Origin: an uncultured Pelagibacteraceae bacterium
GTDB lineage: Bacteria; Pseudomonadota; Alphaproteobacteria; Pelagibacterales; Pelagibacteraceae
DNA length: 64,000 nt
Reading direction: 5' to 3'
NCBI GenBank assembly: GCA_902569245.1
Contig: CACFTO010000001.1
Location: 138,066 to 202,065, forward strand
Shown one piece after another: positions 56,059 to 63,841 of this stretch. Under the pieces are notes generated by a model that was not told the DNA's origin, did not search any database, and worked only from the letters and a program-made list of their open reading frames with translations. Position 1 is the first letter of the stretch. Every line of letters begins with the position of its first letter. The position numbers and the translations under genes were made by a program.

Positions 56059-56844
56059 TTAATTTGTAATAACTTTTATATCTGATGTAGTATTTTCTGG
56101 ATTAATATCTATATTTTTAGTTTTTAAATCAAATTCAACTATTCCAGCTCTCATTATTGATTTTGGGTCAGTTATTATTACATCATTATAGGCTATTGCT
56201 TTATTTGTATCCATATTAATATCAAAATTTAGACAATTAATTTTTTTGTCTTGATAGTTTATTATTACATTTTCATAAAACTTTGAATTTAAATTTATAG
56301 TATTGTATTGGGCGTAATCTGATACAATATAGATAGTATCTCTTTTGTCTGAAGTAATTTCACCTCTTACATTATCTAAATCTAAAATATCTTTATTAAC
56401 TGGATTAGATTTTCCAGAATTTGCTAAAAGATGGAATCTATTTCCTTTTTCATCTACTGAAGTATATTCCACATCTTTTACGAGATTTTTAATAATTTTA
56501 GTATCTGCTTTTTTCTTTTCTTTTTTTTCAGTATTTTCATTAGTTTTTAATTTATTCTTTAATACCTCTTTATCTTTATCTCTATCTTCAACCTCTATTT
56601 TGGTTTCTGTTAAAATATTTTTGCTTTTATTATTTAGAATCTTTTCATTTAATTCCTGATTTTTAGTTTCTAAATTTAATAATTTTCTTTCAAGCTCTTT
56701 AATTTGTTCAAGATTATTATTTTCTCTAGTGGTAGTTTCCTGAATAAAATTATCTTTATTATCAAAATAATTAATATACACACCACCAATTATCATAATT
56801 ATAACCAACAATATTAGAATTTGAAAGAAAGTCTTGATTGACAT
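56059..56844 (-). CDS. lptC: LptC-like LPS export protein with long charged coiled coil
   Basis: A 261-residue single-pass inner-membrane protein: anchor about 7-26, then an unusually long Lys/Glu-rich coiled coil (about 40-110), then an LptC-type domain (about 120-258; VEYTSVDEKGNRFHLLANSG, IYIVSDYAQYNTINLNSKFYENVIINYQDKK). Neighbours are kdsD upstream and lptB downstream, as usual in alphaproteobacteria, but the lptA gene normally between lptC and lptB is missing. Typical LptC is near 200 residues, so the coil is an addition. Confidence 0.78.
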   Translation of the reverse strand: MSIKTFFQILILLVIIMIIGGVYINYFDNKDNFIQETTTRENNNLEQIKELERKLLNLETKNQELNEKILNNKSKNILTETKIEVEDRDKDKEVLKNKLKTNENTEKKEKKKADTKIIKNLVKDVEYTSVDEKGNRFHLLANSGKSNPVNKDILDLDNVRGEITSDKRDTIYIVSDYAQYNTINLNSKFYENVIINYQDKKINCLNFDINMDTNKAIAYNDVIITDPKSIMRAGIVEFDLKTKNIDINPENTTSDIKVITN

Positions 56845-57825
56845 TTAAGTTATATTTGAATTTAAAATATTGTGAATATGTATAAAGCCAATTGTACTAT
56901 TTTTTAATTTATTGTTATGAACACATAAACTTGTAATTTTTTTTGTGTTCATTATTGAGAGAGCGTGTGCAGCAAGCATATCTTTATCCACACTTACAGG
57001 ATTTTTAGTCATGACCTTTATTATTTTTAAACTATGAAAATTTAATTCGTCATTAGATAATCTTTTAATATCTCCGTCAGTTAAAATTCCTATTGTTTTC
57101 TTTTGACTATTTCTAATTACTAAAACTCCAAGACCATATTTTGTAATCTTTGACAAAGCCATCTTCATATTTGTTTTATCTGATATGAAAGGTATTTTAT
57201 TACCGGACAACATTAAGTCACCAACTGTTTTTAATTGTATTGAAAGAGAACCACTTGGATGAAATTTTTTAAAATCTAATTTACCGAATTTTTTATATCT
57301 CATACATGTAATAGCAATAGCATCCCCAAGCGCAATTTGAACTGTAGTTGATGATGTTGGAACAAAGTTATCTGGACCTGCTTCCTTAACTGCAGGTAAC
57401 AAAAACTTCACATCAGAATTTTTATAAAGAATTGATTCTTTATTAGATGTCACTCCAATTAATTTTATATTTTTATTCCTAGATGCGTATTGAATTATAT
57501 TTTTTAATTCCTCACTTTTTCCACTTAAACTTATTAAAATTACAACATCATTAGATGTAATCTGTCCCATATCACCATGGCTTGCATTTGAGGCATCTAA
57601 AAAAAAAGATGGTGTACCTGTTGAAGAAAAAGTTGCAGCCCATTTTTTTGCTATTATTCCACTTTTACCAACGCCAGAAACAATTATTTTACCATTTTTA
57701 CAATTTAGTATGGTTATGATAAGTTCTTTAAAAGAATTTCCTATATTGGATTGTAGTTTCTTTAAGGAGTTTAGTTCAATTTTTATAACTTCTTTTGCTA
57801 TATTTATAAAATCTATATTTTTCAT
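56845..57825 (-). CDS. kdsD: Arabinose-5-phosphate isomerase (KdsD/KpsF family)
   Basis: Makes arabinose 5-phosphate for KDO. It has 326 residues from the ATG at 57825; a longer frame reaching 57861 overlaps the RNase D-like gene and adds a non-family N-terminus, so it is rejected. The SIS domain has GVGKSGIIAKKWAATFSSTG (51-70) and ASHGDMG. Two CBS domains fill about 205-326 (VGDLMLSGNKIPFISDKTNM and MTKNPVSVDKD). kdsB starts at 63842, so two KDO genes are in the window. Confidence 0.94.
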   Translation of the reverse strand: MKNIDFINIAKEVIKIELNSLKKLQSNIGNSFKELIITILNCKNGKIIVSGVGKSGIIAKKWAATFSSTGTPSFFLDASNASHGDMGQITSNDVVILISLSGKSEELKNIIQYASRNKNIKLIGVTSNKESILYKNSDVKFLLPAVKEAGPDNFVPTSSTTVQIALGDAIAITCMRYKKFGKLDFKKFHPSGSLSIQLKTVGDLMLSGNKIPFISDKTNMKMALSKITKYGLGVLVIRNSQKKTIGILTDGDIKRLSNDELNFHSLKIIKVMTKNPVSVDKDMLAAHALSIMNTKKITSLCVHNNKLKNSTIGFIHIHNILNSNIT

Positions 57826-57826
57826 T

Positions 57827-58438
57827 TTAATGGGACCAAATATCTTCCTTAAAAGATGCAAAATCTAAATCTACTCTGGTGTTTATAAATTTGATGGTCT
57901 TGTTATAAATATCTATTCTATTTTCTCTTTCTAAAATTTGTTTCAATGAATCATAAATTTTGTGCAAGTAAATAACGTCTTGTGCACAATATTTTAACTG
58001 TTTTTCTGATAATTCACCTCCAAAATCAGATGACTGCAATTGTTTACTCACATCAATGCCTATGAATTCTTTGATCAAATCTTTTAATCCATGTTTGTCA
58101 GAATAACTTCTAGCAATTTTACTCATAATTTTAGTACAATTCACATTTTTAATATCTACACCTAAATATTTCTTTATGAATAATAGATCTGCTCTAGCGA
58201 AATGGAATAACTTATTAATTTTTTCATTTGTTAAAACTTTTTTTAAATTTGGCACATTATAATTATCTTTATCAAGCTGGATAATATGAGCATCATTTTT
58301 ACCAGAAGATATTTGTAATAAGCATAGTCTGTCTCTCTCTATATTTAGTCCAGTAAATTCACAATCTATTGCAATCTTGTCACTGAACACTATTTCATCT
58401 GGTAAATCTATTTTATGTAATTTAATATCTAAGTTCAT
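57827..58438 (-). CDS. rnd: RNase D-like 3'-5' exonuclease
   Basis: A 203-residue DEDDy exonuclease. Catalytic Asp25 and Glu27 are in AIDCEFTGL. HFARADLLFIKKYLG follows, with the next acid at Asp84, and the last motif is YCAQDVIYLHKIYD. It lacks the HRDC domains of E. coli RNase D, as in short alphaproteobacterial forms, so it is the catalytic domain alone. It probably trims tRNA or other RNA 3' ends. It is divergent from the NDUFA9-like gene, with only 19 nt between them. Confidence 0.87.
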   Translation of the reverse strand: MNLDIKLHKIDLPDEIVFSDKIAIDCEFTGLNIERDRLCLLQISSGKNDAHIIQLDKDNYNVPNLKKVLTNEKINKLFHFARADLLFIKKYLGVDIKNVNCTKIMSKIARSYSDKHGLKDLIKEFIGIDVSKQLQSSDFGGELSEKQLKYCAQDVIYLHKIYDSLKQILERENRIDIYNKTIKFINTRVDLDFASFKEDIWSH

Positions 58439-58445
58439 TAAGTAG

Positions 58446-58459
58446 ATATATATATATAT
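58446..58459. repeat. (AT)7 run forming a divergent intergenic region
   Basis: Seven AT dinucleotides, the last pair shared with the ATG of the NDUFA9-like gene at 58458. The gap to the divergent RNase D-like start (58438) is only 19 nt. Promoters for either gene must therefore lie inside coding sequence or in this repeat. Confidence 0.7.
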
Positions 58460-59417
58460 GAAAAATCAGGATTCAATTTTAATATTTGGTTCATCAGGAC
58501 AAATTGGAAAATCCTTAATAAGAAAATTTACAAAAAATAACTATAAAGTAATTGCAGTTACTAGGAGTATTCACCAAAAAGGTTATCAAATCAAAACACA
58601 GTCAAATTATGGTTATTTAGAGCTAGAAGAGATTAAATCATTTAATGATGAGAATATATCTAAATTAATGGAGAAATCCTCAGTTTGTATAAATTTAATA
58701 GGTATTCTATTTGAAAAAAAAAATAATCATTTTAATTTATTACATTCCGATCTACCCTCAATGTTATCAAAACTTGCATTAAAAAACTCACTTAAACAAT
58801 TTATTCATTTATCTGCTTTAGGTATCGAAACAGCCACTGATAGCTTATACGCCATGAGTAAATTAGATGGTGAAAAAAATATAAAAAAAAATTTTGAAAA
58901 CTTTGTTATTTTGAAACCATCAATTGTTTATTCAGTTGATGATAATTTTACAACAAATTTTATGAGGTTATTAAATTTTCTTCCCATAATGCCTTTATAC
59001 TATGGTGGTCAAACTAAATTTACCCCAATACATGTATCAGACCTTACAGACATTATTTTTGAAATAGTTGAAAAAAAAATAACAGGAGAAACTATTGAAT
59101 GCATTGGCCCTGAAGTTTTAACATTTAAAGAAATACTTTTAAAAATATTAAAATCAATTAATAAAAAAAGAATTTTGATACCTTTGCCTTTGTTAATTGC
59201 TAAATTAAATGCGAAATTATTTCAATTAATGCCTAATCCATTATTAACAATAGACCAATTGAAATTATTGAAATATGATAATGTTGTTTCAAAAAAATAT
59301 AAAACTAATTTTGACTTTAAAATGAAAGCAAATAAAAAATTTGATGAGGAAATAAATCGTTATAGCTTTAATTGGACTAGCGGTGGTCAATTCTCAAAAA
59401 AAAAAATTCAAAAATAA
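58458..59417 (+). CDS. NDUFA9-like atypical short-chain dehydrogenase
   Basis: A 319-residue SDR-fold protein of the complex I NDUFA9-like group. The Rossmann motif is LIFGSSGQIGKSLI (8-21). INLIGILFEK, FIHLSALGIETATDSLYAMSKLDGE (with the Y-x3-K residues YAMSK), KPSIVYSVDDNFTTNFMRLL and KFTPIHVSDLTDI follow. In mitochondria this subunit binds NADPH at complex I; in bacteria the role is less clear, and it is unlinked to nuo genes here. Followed 4 nt later by a small membrane protein gene. Confidence 0.88.
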   Translation: MKNQDSILIFGSSGQIGKSLIRKFTKNNYKVIAVTRSIHQKGYQIKTQSNYGYLELEEIKSFNDENISKLMEKSSVCINLIGILFEKKNNHFNLLHSDLPSMLSKLALKNSLKQFIHLSALGIETATDSLYAMSKLDGEKNIKKNFENFVILKPSIVYSVDDNFTTNFMRLLNFLPIMPLYYGGQTKFTPIHVSDLTDIIFEIVEKKITGETIECIGPEVLTFKEILLKILKSINKKRILIPLPLLIAKLNAKLFQLMPNPLLTIDQLKLLKYDNVVSKKYKTNFDFKMKANKKFDEEINRYSFNWTSGGQFSKKKIQK

Positions 59418-59421
59418 AGAA

Positions 59422-59676
59422 ATGTTAGCAAATTTTATATATTTTACTGTCTTTATAATCCTAGCATTTGTTTTATCAATTGCTGTTAAAGCGATAACAA
59501 GAGGAGTAGAAGCTAAACAAGTTATTAAAGATGAAAAAAACTTAGAATTAAATAAAGAAAACGAAAGTCAAAGTTTAGAAATTATAGATCAGATAAAAGA
59601 GCTAAAAGATTTATATGATAAAGGTGTGCTTAATGGTGATGAATTCAAAAAAGCAAAGGATAAGTTGTTAAAATAA
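59422..59676 (+). CDS. Small membrane protein with SHOCT-like C-terminus
   Basis: An 84-residue protein: a membrane span at about 5-24 (FIYFTVFIILAFVLSIAVKA), a charged middle, and a C-terminal QIKELKDLYDKGVLNGDEFKKAKDKLL, the pattern of SHOCT (short C-terminal) domains. A GTG-started extension to 59383 lies inside the NDUFA9-like gene and is not favoured. It is 4 nt after that gene and probably co-expressed. SHOCT segments are thought to mediate oligomerisation; the exact role is unknown. Confidence 0.72.
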   Translation: MLANFIYFTVFIILAFVLSIAVKAITRGVEAKQVIKDEKNLELNKENESQSLEIIDQIKELKDLYDKGVLNGDEFKKAKDKLLK

Positions 59677-59677
59677 T

Positions 59678-60175
59678 CTAAGCAGATTTTACTTTTTTTT
59701 CTATAAACTTAGGTACCTCATCCTCTTTATTTACTACATCATCTTTTTTACCTTTTGGTTGAAAAACTATCATCAGGTGAAGAGGACAATATGAAAATTT
59801 TTCTATGGTTTTTCTTCCACAAAATGACGAGTTGTTTTCATCTGGATGACCTTCCATATATTTGCAAGTATGTTCATTTAAATCTTCTAATTGAAGATTC
59901 CTCGCTGGTTCAAAGTTTTTATCTAAGAGTAGTGATCTAAATTTATGTTTTCTGCTTCCTTTTTTTAAAACATTATTAGTGGATGATGAGGTGTTAAAGT
60001 TATTATTAGAAACTGTTGATCTAGTTTTAATTTTTGCTGATAAGTTTAGTCTATGAGCTTTACCAATTACTGCATTTCTACTTACACCTCCTATAATTTC
60101 GGCTATTTGGCTAGCTGTTTGTCCTTTACCCCAAAGATCTTTAAGTTTATTGACTTTTTCATCCGTCCAACTCAT
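59678..60175 (-). CDS. gcrA: GcrA cell-cycle regulator
   Basis: A 165-residue GcrA-family protein. The N-terminal DNA-binding helix-turn-helix reads MSWTDEKVNKLKDLWGKG and SQIAEIIGGVSRNAVIGKAHR. The C-terminus has a Cys/His-rich segment (HTCKYMEGHPDENNSSFCGR and YCPLH). In Caulobacter GcrA binds RNAP at methylated GANTC promoters with sigma70. It is restricted to alphaproteobacteria, which supports the taxonomic call. Its promoter must lie in the 126-nt gap shared with the ABC permease gene. Confidence 0.92.
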   Translation of the reverse strand: MSWTDEKVNKLKDLWGKGQTASQIAEIIGGVSRNAVIGKAHRLNLSAKIKTRSTVSNNNFNTSSSTNNVLKKGSRKHKFRSLLLDKNFEPARNLQLEDLNEHTCKYMEGHPDENNSSFCGRKTIEKFSYCPLHLMIVFQPKGKKDDVVNKEDEVPKFIEKKVKSA

Positions 60176-60301
60176 ATTTACTATATTTAGTATATTATTA
60201 TATATTTACAACACCATCTTGGTCATAATTAGAACTTTATAACAAGCTTTTTTTTTCCTTTTTTAACAATTATTTAAAAAAAAGTTTATTAATAATTACT
60301 T
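60176..60301. other. Divergent promoter region between gcrA and the ABC-2 permease gene
   Basis: A 126-nt extremely AT-rich gap. TATAAT-like hexamers occur on the minus strand near 60190-60205 (TATATAATAAT), suiting gcrA. On the plus strand an ACTTTATAACAAGC segment near 60233 could serve the permease. No -35 element is clear, and no inverted repeat of note. Confidence 0.35.
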
Positions 60302-61114
60302 ATGGTTGAATTACAGAAAAAATATCAAATTGGCGCTAGAAGATTTGGAATTATTAATTGGGTTGGAACTTATTCTTTGTTTAAAAAAGAAGTGCTAAGA
60401 TTTTTAACGGTTTCCGGTCAAACTTTATTCGGACCAATATTAACTAGTATATTATTTTTAACAGTTATTTCTTTGGCAATTGGAGATCAAAGAGCAGACG
60501 TATTAGGAGTTCCATATATGAAATTTTTAGCTTGTGGTTTAATAATGATGCAAGTAATTCAACAAAGTTTTGCACACTCTAGTTCTTCACTTATGATGGG
60601 AAAAATGATGGGCACAATCACTGATATTGTTCATAGCCCTTTATCTTCATCCGAAGTAGTATTTGCAATAACATTAGCTTCTGCTGCTAGAGGCTTACTG
60701 ATTGCATCAGCATCAACTTTAATTTTTATTTTTTTTATAGACTTATCAATACAAAATCTTCTTTTATGGTTTACTTATTTATTTTTAGGCGGTTTAGTTA
60801 TGGGATCACTTGGAATAATAGTTGGTCTATATGCAGATAAATTTGATCAAATGAGCACAGTTACTAACTTTATAATTGTTCCCTTAAGTTTTTTGAGTGG
60901 AACTTTTTATAGTATTGATAGATTACCAAATTTTTTAAAAGTTTTAAGTAATTATAATCCTTTTTTTCACATGATAGATGGATTTAGATATTCATTCATT
61001 GGCCAATTAGATGGATCGGTAATATTTGGAACTACATTACTAACTTTATTATGTCTAATTACTACTTGTTTTGCATATTTTCTAGTACATAAAGGTTATA
61101 AAATCAAATCATAA
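60302..61114 (+). CDS. ABC-2 type transporter permease
   Basis: A 270-residue inner-membrane permease of the ABC-2 (YadH/multidrug) type with about six spans. An N-terminal cytosolic helix (WVGTYSLFKKEVLRFLT) precedes TLFGPILTSILFLTVISLAIG, then SFAHSSSSLMMGKMMGTITDIVHSPLSSSE, and the family's C-terminal FLSGTFYSIDRLPNFLKVLSNYNPFFHMIDGFRYS. No ATP-binding partner is adjacent, so the ATPase must be elsewhere or shared. Downstream are argD and argF, an arrangement seen in alphaproteobacteria. Substrate unknown. Confidence 0.88.
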   Translation: MVELQKKYQIGARRFGIINWVGTYSLFKKEVLRFLTVSGQTLFGPILTSILFLTVISLAIGDQRADVLGVPYMKFLACGLIMMQVIQQSFAHSSSSLMMGKMMGTITDIVHSPLSSSEVVFAITLASAARGLLIASASTLIFIFFIDLSIQNLLLWFTYLFLGGLVMGSLGIIVGLYADKFDQMSTVTNFIIVPLSFLSGTFYSIDRLPNFLKVLSNYNPFFHMIDGFRYSFIGQLDGSVIFGTTLLTLLCLITTCFAYFLVHKGYKIKS

Positions 61115-61121
61115 TACAAAC

Positions 61122-62291
61122 ATGAGTTCATTGGCTAAAAATTATAAAAGAAGAAACTTATCTTTCGATAAAGGTAAAGGATCTTTTTTATATACAAACA
61201 AAGGAATTAGGTATTTAGATTTTGTACAAGGTATTGCTGTTAATTCTTTAGGTCATGCAAACCCAAATTTAGTAAAAGCAATAAATAAACAATCAAAAAA
61301 ACTTTGGCATGTTTCAAATTCTTTCGTAATTCCAGAGGGGGAGGAGTTGGCTAAAAAATTAACAAAGAGAACTTTTGCAGATGCAGTAATTTTTCAGAAT
61401 AGTGGAGCAGAAGCTACAGAGGCTGCCATAAAAGTTGCTAGAAGATATTTTTTTTCTCTAGGAAAACCAAAAAAGAATAGAATTCTTTGTATTAAAAATT
61501 CTTTTCATGGAAGAACTATTGCAGCAATTAACGCAAGTGGATCAAAAAAAATGTTAGAGGGATTTGGTCCAAAAGTGGGTGGTTTTGATCATTTCAAATT
61601 TGGAAACCACAAGGAATTAAAAAGAAAAATTACAAATAAAACTGCTGCTATTATGATCGAACCAATAATGGGAGAGGGAGGAATTAAAGTAATACCTGCT
61701 TGGTGCCTTAAAGAACTTAGAAAGATTTGTAATAAAAAAAAAATTCTTCTTATTTTAGACGAAGTTCAGTGTGGAATTGGGAGATCTGGTAAGTTTTTTT
61801 CATATGAATATTCAAACATAAAGCCAGATATAGTTCCAATTGCAAAAGGAATTGGAGGTGGTTTTCCAATAGGTGCAGTTTTAATGACAAAAAAAGTTTC
61901 CAAAGCTATGGTTCCGGGCACACATGGGTCTACTTTCGGTGGTAACCCCTTGGCAATGTCTGTTGGTAATGCGGTAATGGATGAAGTTTTTAAAAGAGGC
62001 TTTCTTTCAAAAGTTAAAAGTAATTCAAAATATTTTATTTCAGAATTAAATAAAATTAAAAATAAATTTCCAAATATTATTAAAGAAATAAGAGGAATAG
62101 GATTAATTTTGGGAATACAATTACATCAAGACCAGACAATATTTATACAAAGTTTAATGAAAAATAAACTATTAACAATTAGAGCAGCTGAGAATGTTAT
62201 AAGAATTTTGCCTCCATTAAATGTTAAAAAAAAAGAAATAAATATAGCTTTAAAAATTATCAATAAAGTCTGTGAAGGTTATAAAGTATAA
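61122..62291 (+). CDS. argD: Acetylornithine aminotransferase
   Basis: PLP enzyme for step 4 of arginine synthesis, possibly also the succinyl-DAP aminotransferase since no dapC is visible. It has 389 residues. Motifs: NSGAEATEAAIKVARRYFF, SFHGRTIAAINASGS, EPIMGEGG, LILDEVQCGIGRSGKFF, the PLP-lysine site PIAKGIGGGFPIGA, and HGSTFGGNPLA. It overlaps argF by one base (TAATG) and is 7 nt from the permease gene. Confidence 0.96.
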   Translation: MSSLAKNYKRRNLSFDKGKGSFLYTNKGIRYLDFVQGIAVNSLGHANPNLVKAINKQSKKLWHVSNSFVIPEGEELAKKLTKRTFADAVIFQNSGAEATEAAIKVARRYFFSLGKPKKNRILCIKNSFHGRTIAAINASGSKKMLEGFGPKVGGFDHFKFGNHKELKRKITNKTAAIMIEPIMGEGGIKVIPAWCLKELRKICNKKKILLILDEVQCGIGRSGKFFSYEYSNIKPDIVPIAKGIGGGFPIGAVLMTKKVSKAMVPGTHGSTFGGNPLAMSVGNAVMDEVFKRGFLSKVKSNSKYFISELNKIKNKFPNIIKEIRGIGLILGIQLHQDQTIFIQSLMKNKLLTIRAAENVIRILPPLNVKKKEINIALKIINKVCEGYKV

Positions 62292-63223
62292 TGAAAAACT
62301 TTCTTCATATCAGAGATATTTCTTTAAGAGATTTAAAAAAAATTATTTCTGATGCAAAAATTAGAAAATCTAAAAGAAAAAAATTAAATATTCTTGATCC
62401 AGATAAAGACTCACCTTTAAAGGGTAAAATTCTTTTACAGATGTTTGAAAAATCAAGTCTTAGAACAAGATTAAGTTTTTACTTAGCTATAAAACAATTG
62501 GGTGGAGGATCTTTGACATTAAGACCTGAGGAATTGCATTTAAAAGCTGGTGGAGAAAGTATAGCAGATACATCTAAAATTTTATCAGCTTATGGTAGCG
62601 CTTTTATGTTAAGAACAGACTCGGATAAAAAATTAGATGAATTTAAAAAATATTCAAATATACCAATAATAAATGGATTAAGTCCATCCTCACATCCTAC
62701 CCAAGTTTTGTCGGATATTTTTACTATTCAAGAAATTAAAAAAAAAAGTATTTCAAAATTAAAGCTATGTTGGATAGGAGATGGTAACAACAATATGATT
62801 AATAGCTTAATTGAGGCTTGTATAAAATTCTCTGTTTCCCTAAATATTGCCTGTCCTAAAAACTACCAACCAAATAAAGCGCTTATTTCTTTAATTAAAA
62901 AACAAAAAGGAAAAATAAAAATTTTTAATAAAAAAGAAATAGCCGTTAAAAATTCCGATGTTGTAATGACGGACAAAATCATTTCATTAAATGATAAAGT
63001 GAATAAGACAAAGAAACTTAAATCATTTAAAAATTTTAAGGTGGATACAAAAACTATGAATCTAGCTAAGAAAAACGCAATATTTCTGCATTGTCTCCCG
63101 AGAGGAAGTGAAGTTACAGAAGAAGTATTTCTTGGCAAACAATCTAAAGTATGGCAACAAGCCCTAAACAGAGTTTATGTTCAAAAGAGTATTTTGTTAT
63201 ATTGTTTTGGTAAACTAAGGTAG
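62291..63223 (+). CDS. argF: Ornithine carbamoyltransferase
   Basis: Makes citrulline from ornithine and carbamoyl phosphate. It has 310 residues. The carbamoyl-phosphate loop reads FEKSSLRTR (52-60), where S-T-R-T-R is usual, so the second residue is Leu57. SHPTQVLSDIFT and the HCLPRGSEVTEEVF segment are present. It follows argD directly and overlaps the cytochrome gene convergently by 9 nt. Confidence 0.94.
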   Translation: MKNFLHIRDISLRDLKKIISDAKIRKSKRKKLNILDPDKDSPLKGKILLQMFEKSSLRTRLSFYLAIKQLGGGSLTLRPEELHLKAGGESIADTSKILSAYGSAFMLRTDSDKKLDEFKKYSNIPIINGLSPSSHPTQVLSDIFTIQEIKKKSISKLKLCWIGDGNNNMINSLIEACIKFSVSLNIACPKNYQPNKALISLIKKQKGKIKIFNKKEIAVKNSDVVMTDKIISLNDKVNKTKKLKSFKNFKVDTKTMNLAKKNAIFLHCLPRGSEVTEEVFLGKQSKVWQQALNRVYVQKSILLYCFGKLR

Positions 63224-63745
63224 TTGTAAAGGACTATCAGCATTAGCATTCATATAAAGAATTACTGAAGCTCTATCTTTTTCTTTTTTCAATCCTGCAA
63301 AAGCCATCTTTGTACCTTTTATATAAGAGGCAGGTTTTATTAAAAAACTATTCATCTCTTGGAAAGTCCAATCTTTTCCAAATGCCACTAAAGCTTTTGA
63401 ATATTTATAATCTTCTAGTGCACCCATGTTTCTACCTAAGACGTTATAAAGTGCTGGACCAATATTGTTTCTTCCACCTTTTTTAATCGAATGACATGCG
63501 CTACATTTCTTAAATACTTTCTTTCCATGATCAACACTTCCCATGGCCAATAGAGCAGATATATCAACTTCTTCAACAGCTGCAGAAGCTTTCGTACCAT
63601 CTGTTTCAGCAAATTCAACTTTATAAGCTGACTGGCTAGGCTTCTCTACGTAATAGATAATGTCTGAAATTTTAGTTATTCCAAATATAACAACAAAAAT
63701 AACAACAACCGTTGCAATAATTTTGTTAATTTCAAATGAGTCCAT
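63215..63745 (-). CDS. cycM: Membrane-anchored cytochrome c (CycM-like, class I)
   Basis: A 176-residue cytochrome c with an N-terminal uncleaved anchor (about 8-24, KIIATVVVIFVVIFGI), a linker, and the class I heme domain with CSACH (Cys81, Cys84, His85), NIGPALYNVLGR and the Met ligand in GTKMAFAG (Met147). This is the layout of CycM-type cytochrome c552, which links the bc1 complex to the oxidase in alphaproteobacteria. It is divergent from kdsB, separated by 96 nt. Confidence 0.9.
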   Translation of the reverse strand: MDSFEINKIIATVVVIFVVIFGITKISDIIYYVEKPSQSAYKVEFAETDGTKASAAVEEVDISALLAMGSVDHGKKVFKKCSACHSIKKGGRNNIGPALYNVLGRNMGALEDYKYSKALVAFGKDWTFQEMNSFLIKPASYIKGTKMAFAGLKKEKDRASVILYMNANADSPLQLP

Positions 63746-63768
63746 GATTTTTAATTATTATCCTCGTA

Positions 63769-63778
63769 TAACATGTTA
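63769..63778. promoter_or_regulatory. 10-bp palindrome upstream of cycM
   Basis: TAACATGTTA, a perfect palindrome 24 nt before the cycM start codon. It could be an operator or part of a promoter. No matching site elsewhere in the window was noticed. Confidence 0.3.
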
Positions 63779-63811
63779 AACAAAAAAAAAACTAAATTTA
63801 AATTTAATTAT

Positions 63812-63828
63812 TGCGTCTGAAAGACGCA
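63812..63828. promoter_or_regulatory. Perfect hairpin between cycM and kdsB
   Basis: TGCGTCT (63812-63818), loop GAA, AGACGCA (63822-63828): a 7-bp stem, GC-rich for this genome. It lies 14 nt before the kdsB ATG and 67 nt from cycM. There is no T run on the + side, and the position in a divergent gap makes a terminator unlikely. It may be a leader hairpin of kdsB. Confidence 0.4.
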
Positions 63829-63841
63829 TAATACTTAGTTT

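Noticed and set aside
57826..57861. N-terminal extension of kdsD
   Set aside because: It overlaps the 3' end of the RNase D-like gene and adds residues outside the family; the ATG at 57825 gives the normal SIS-domain start.
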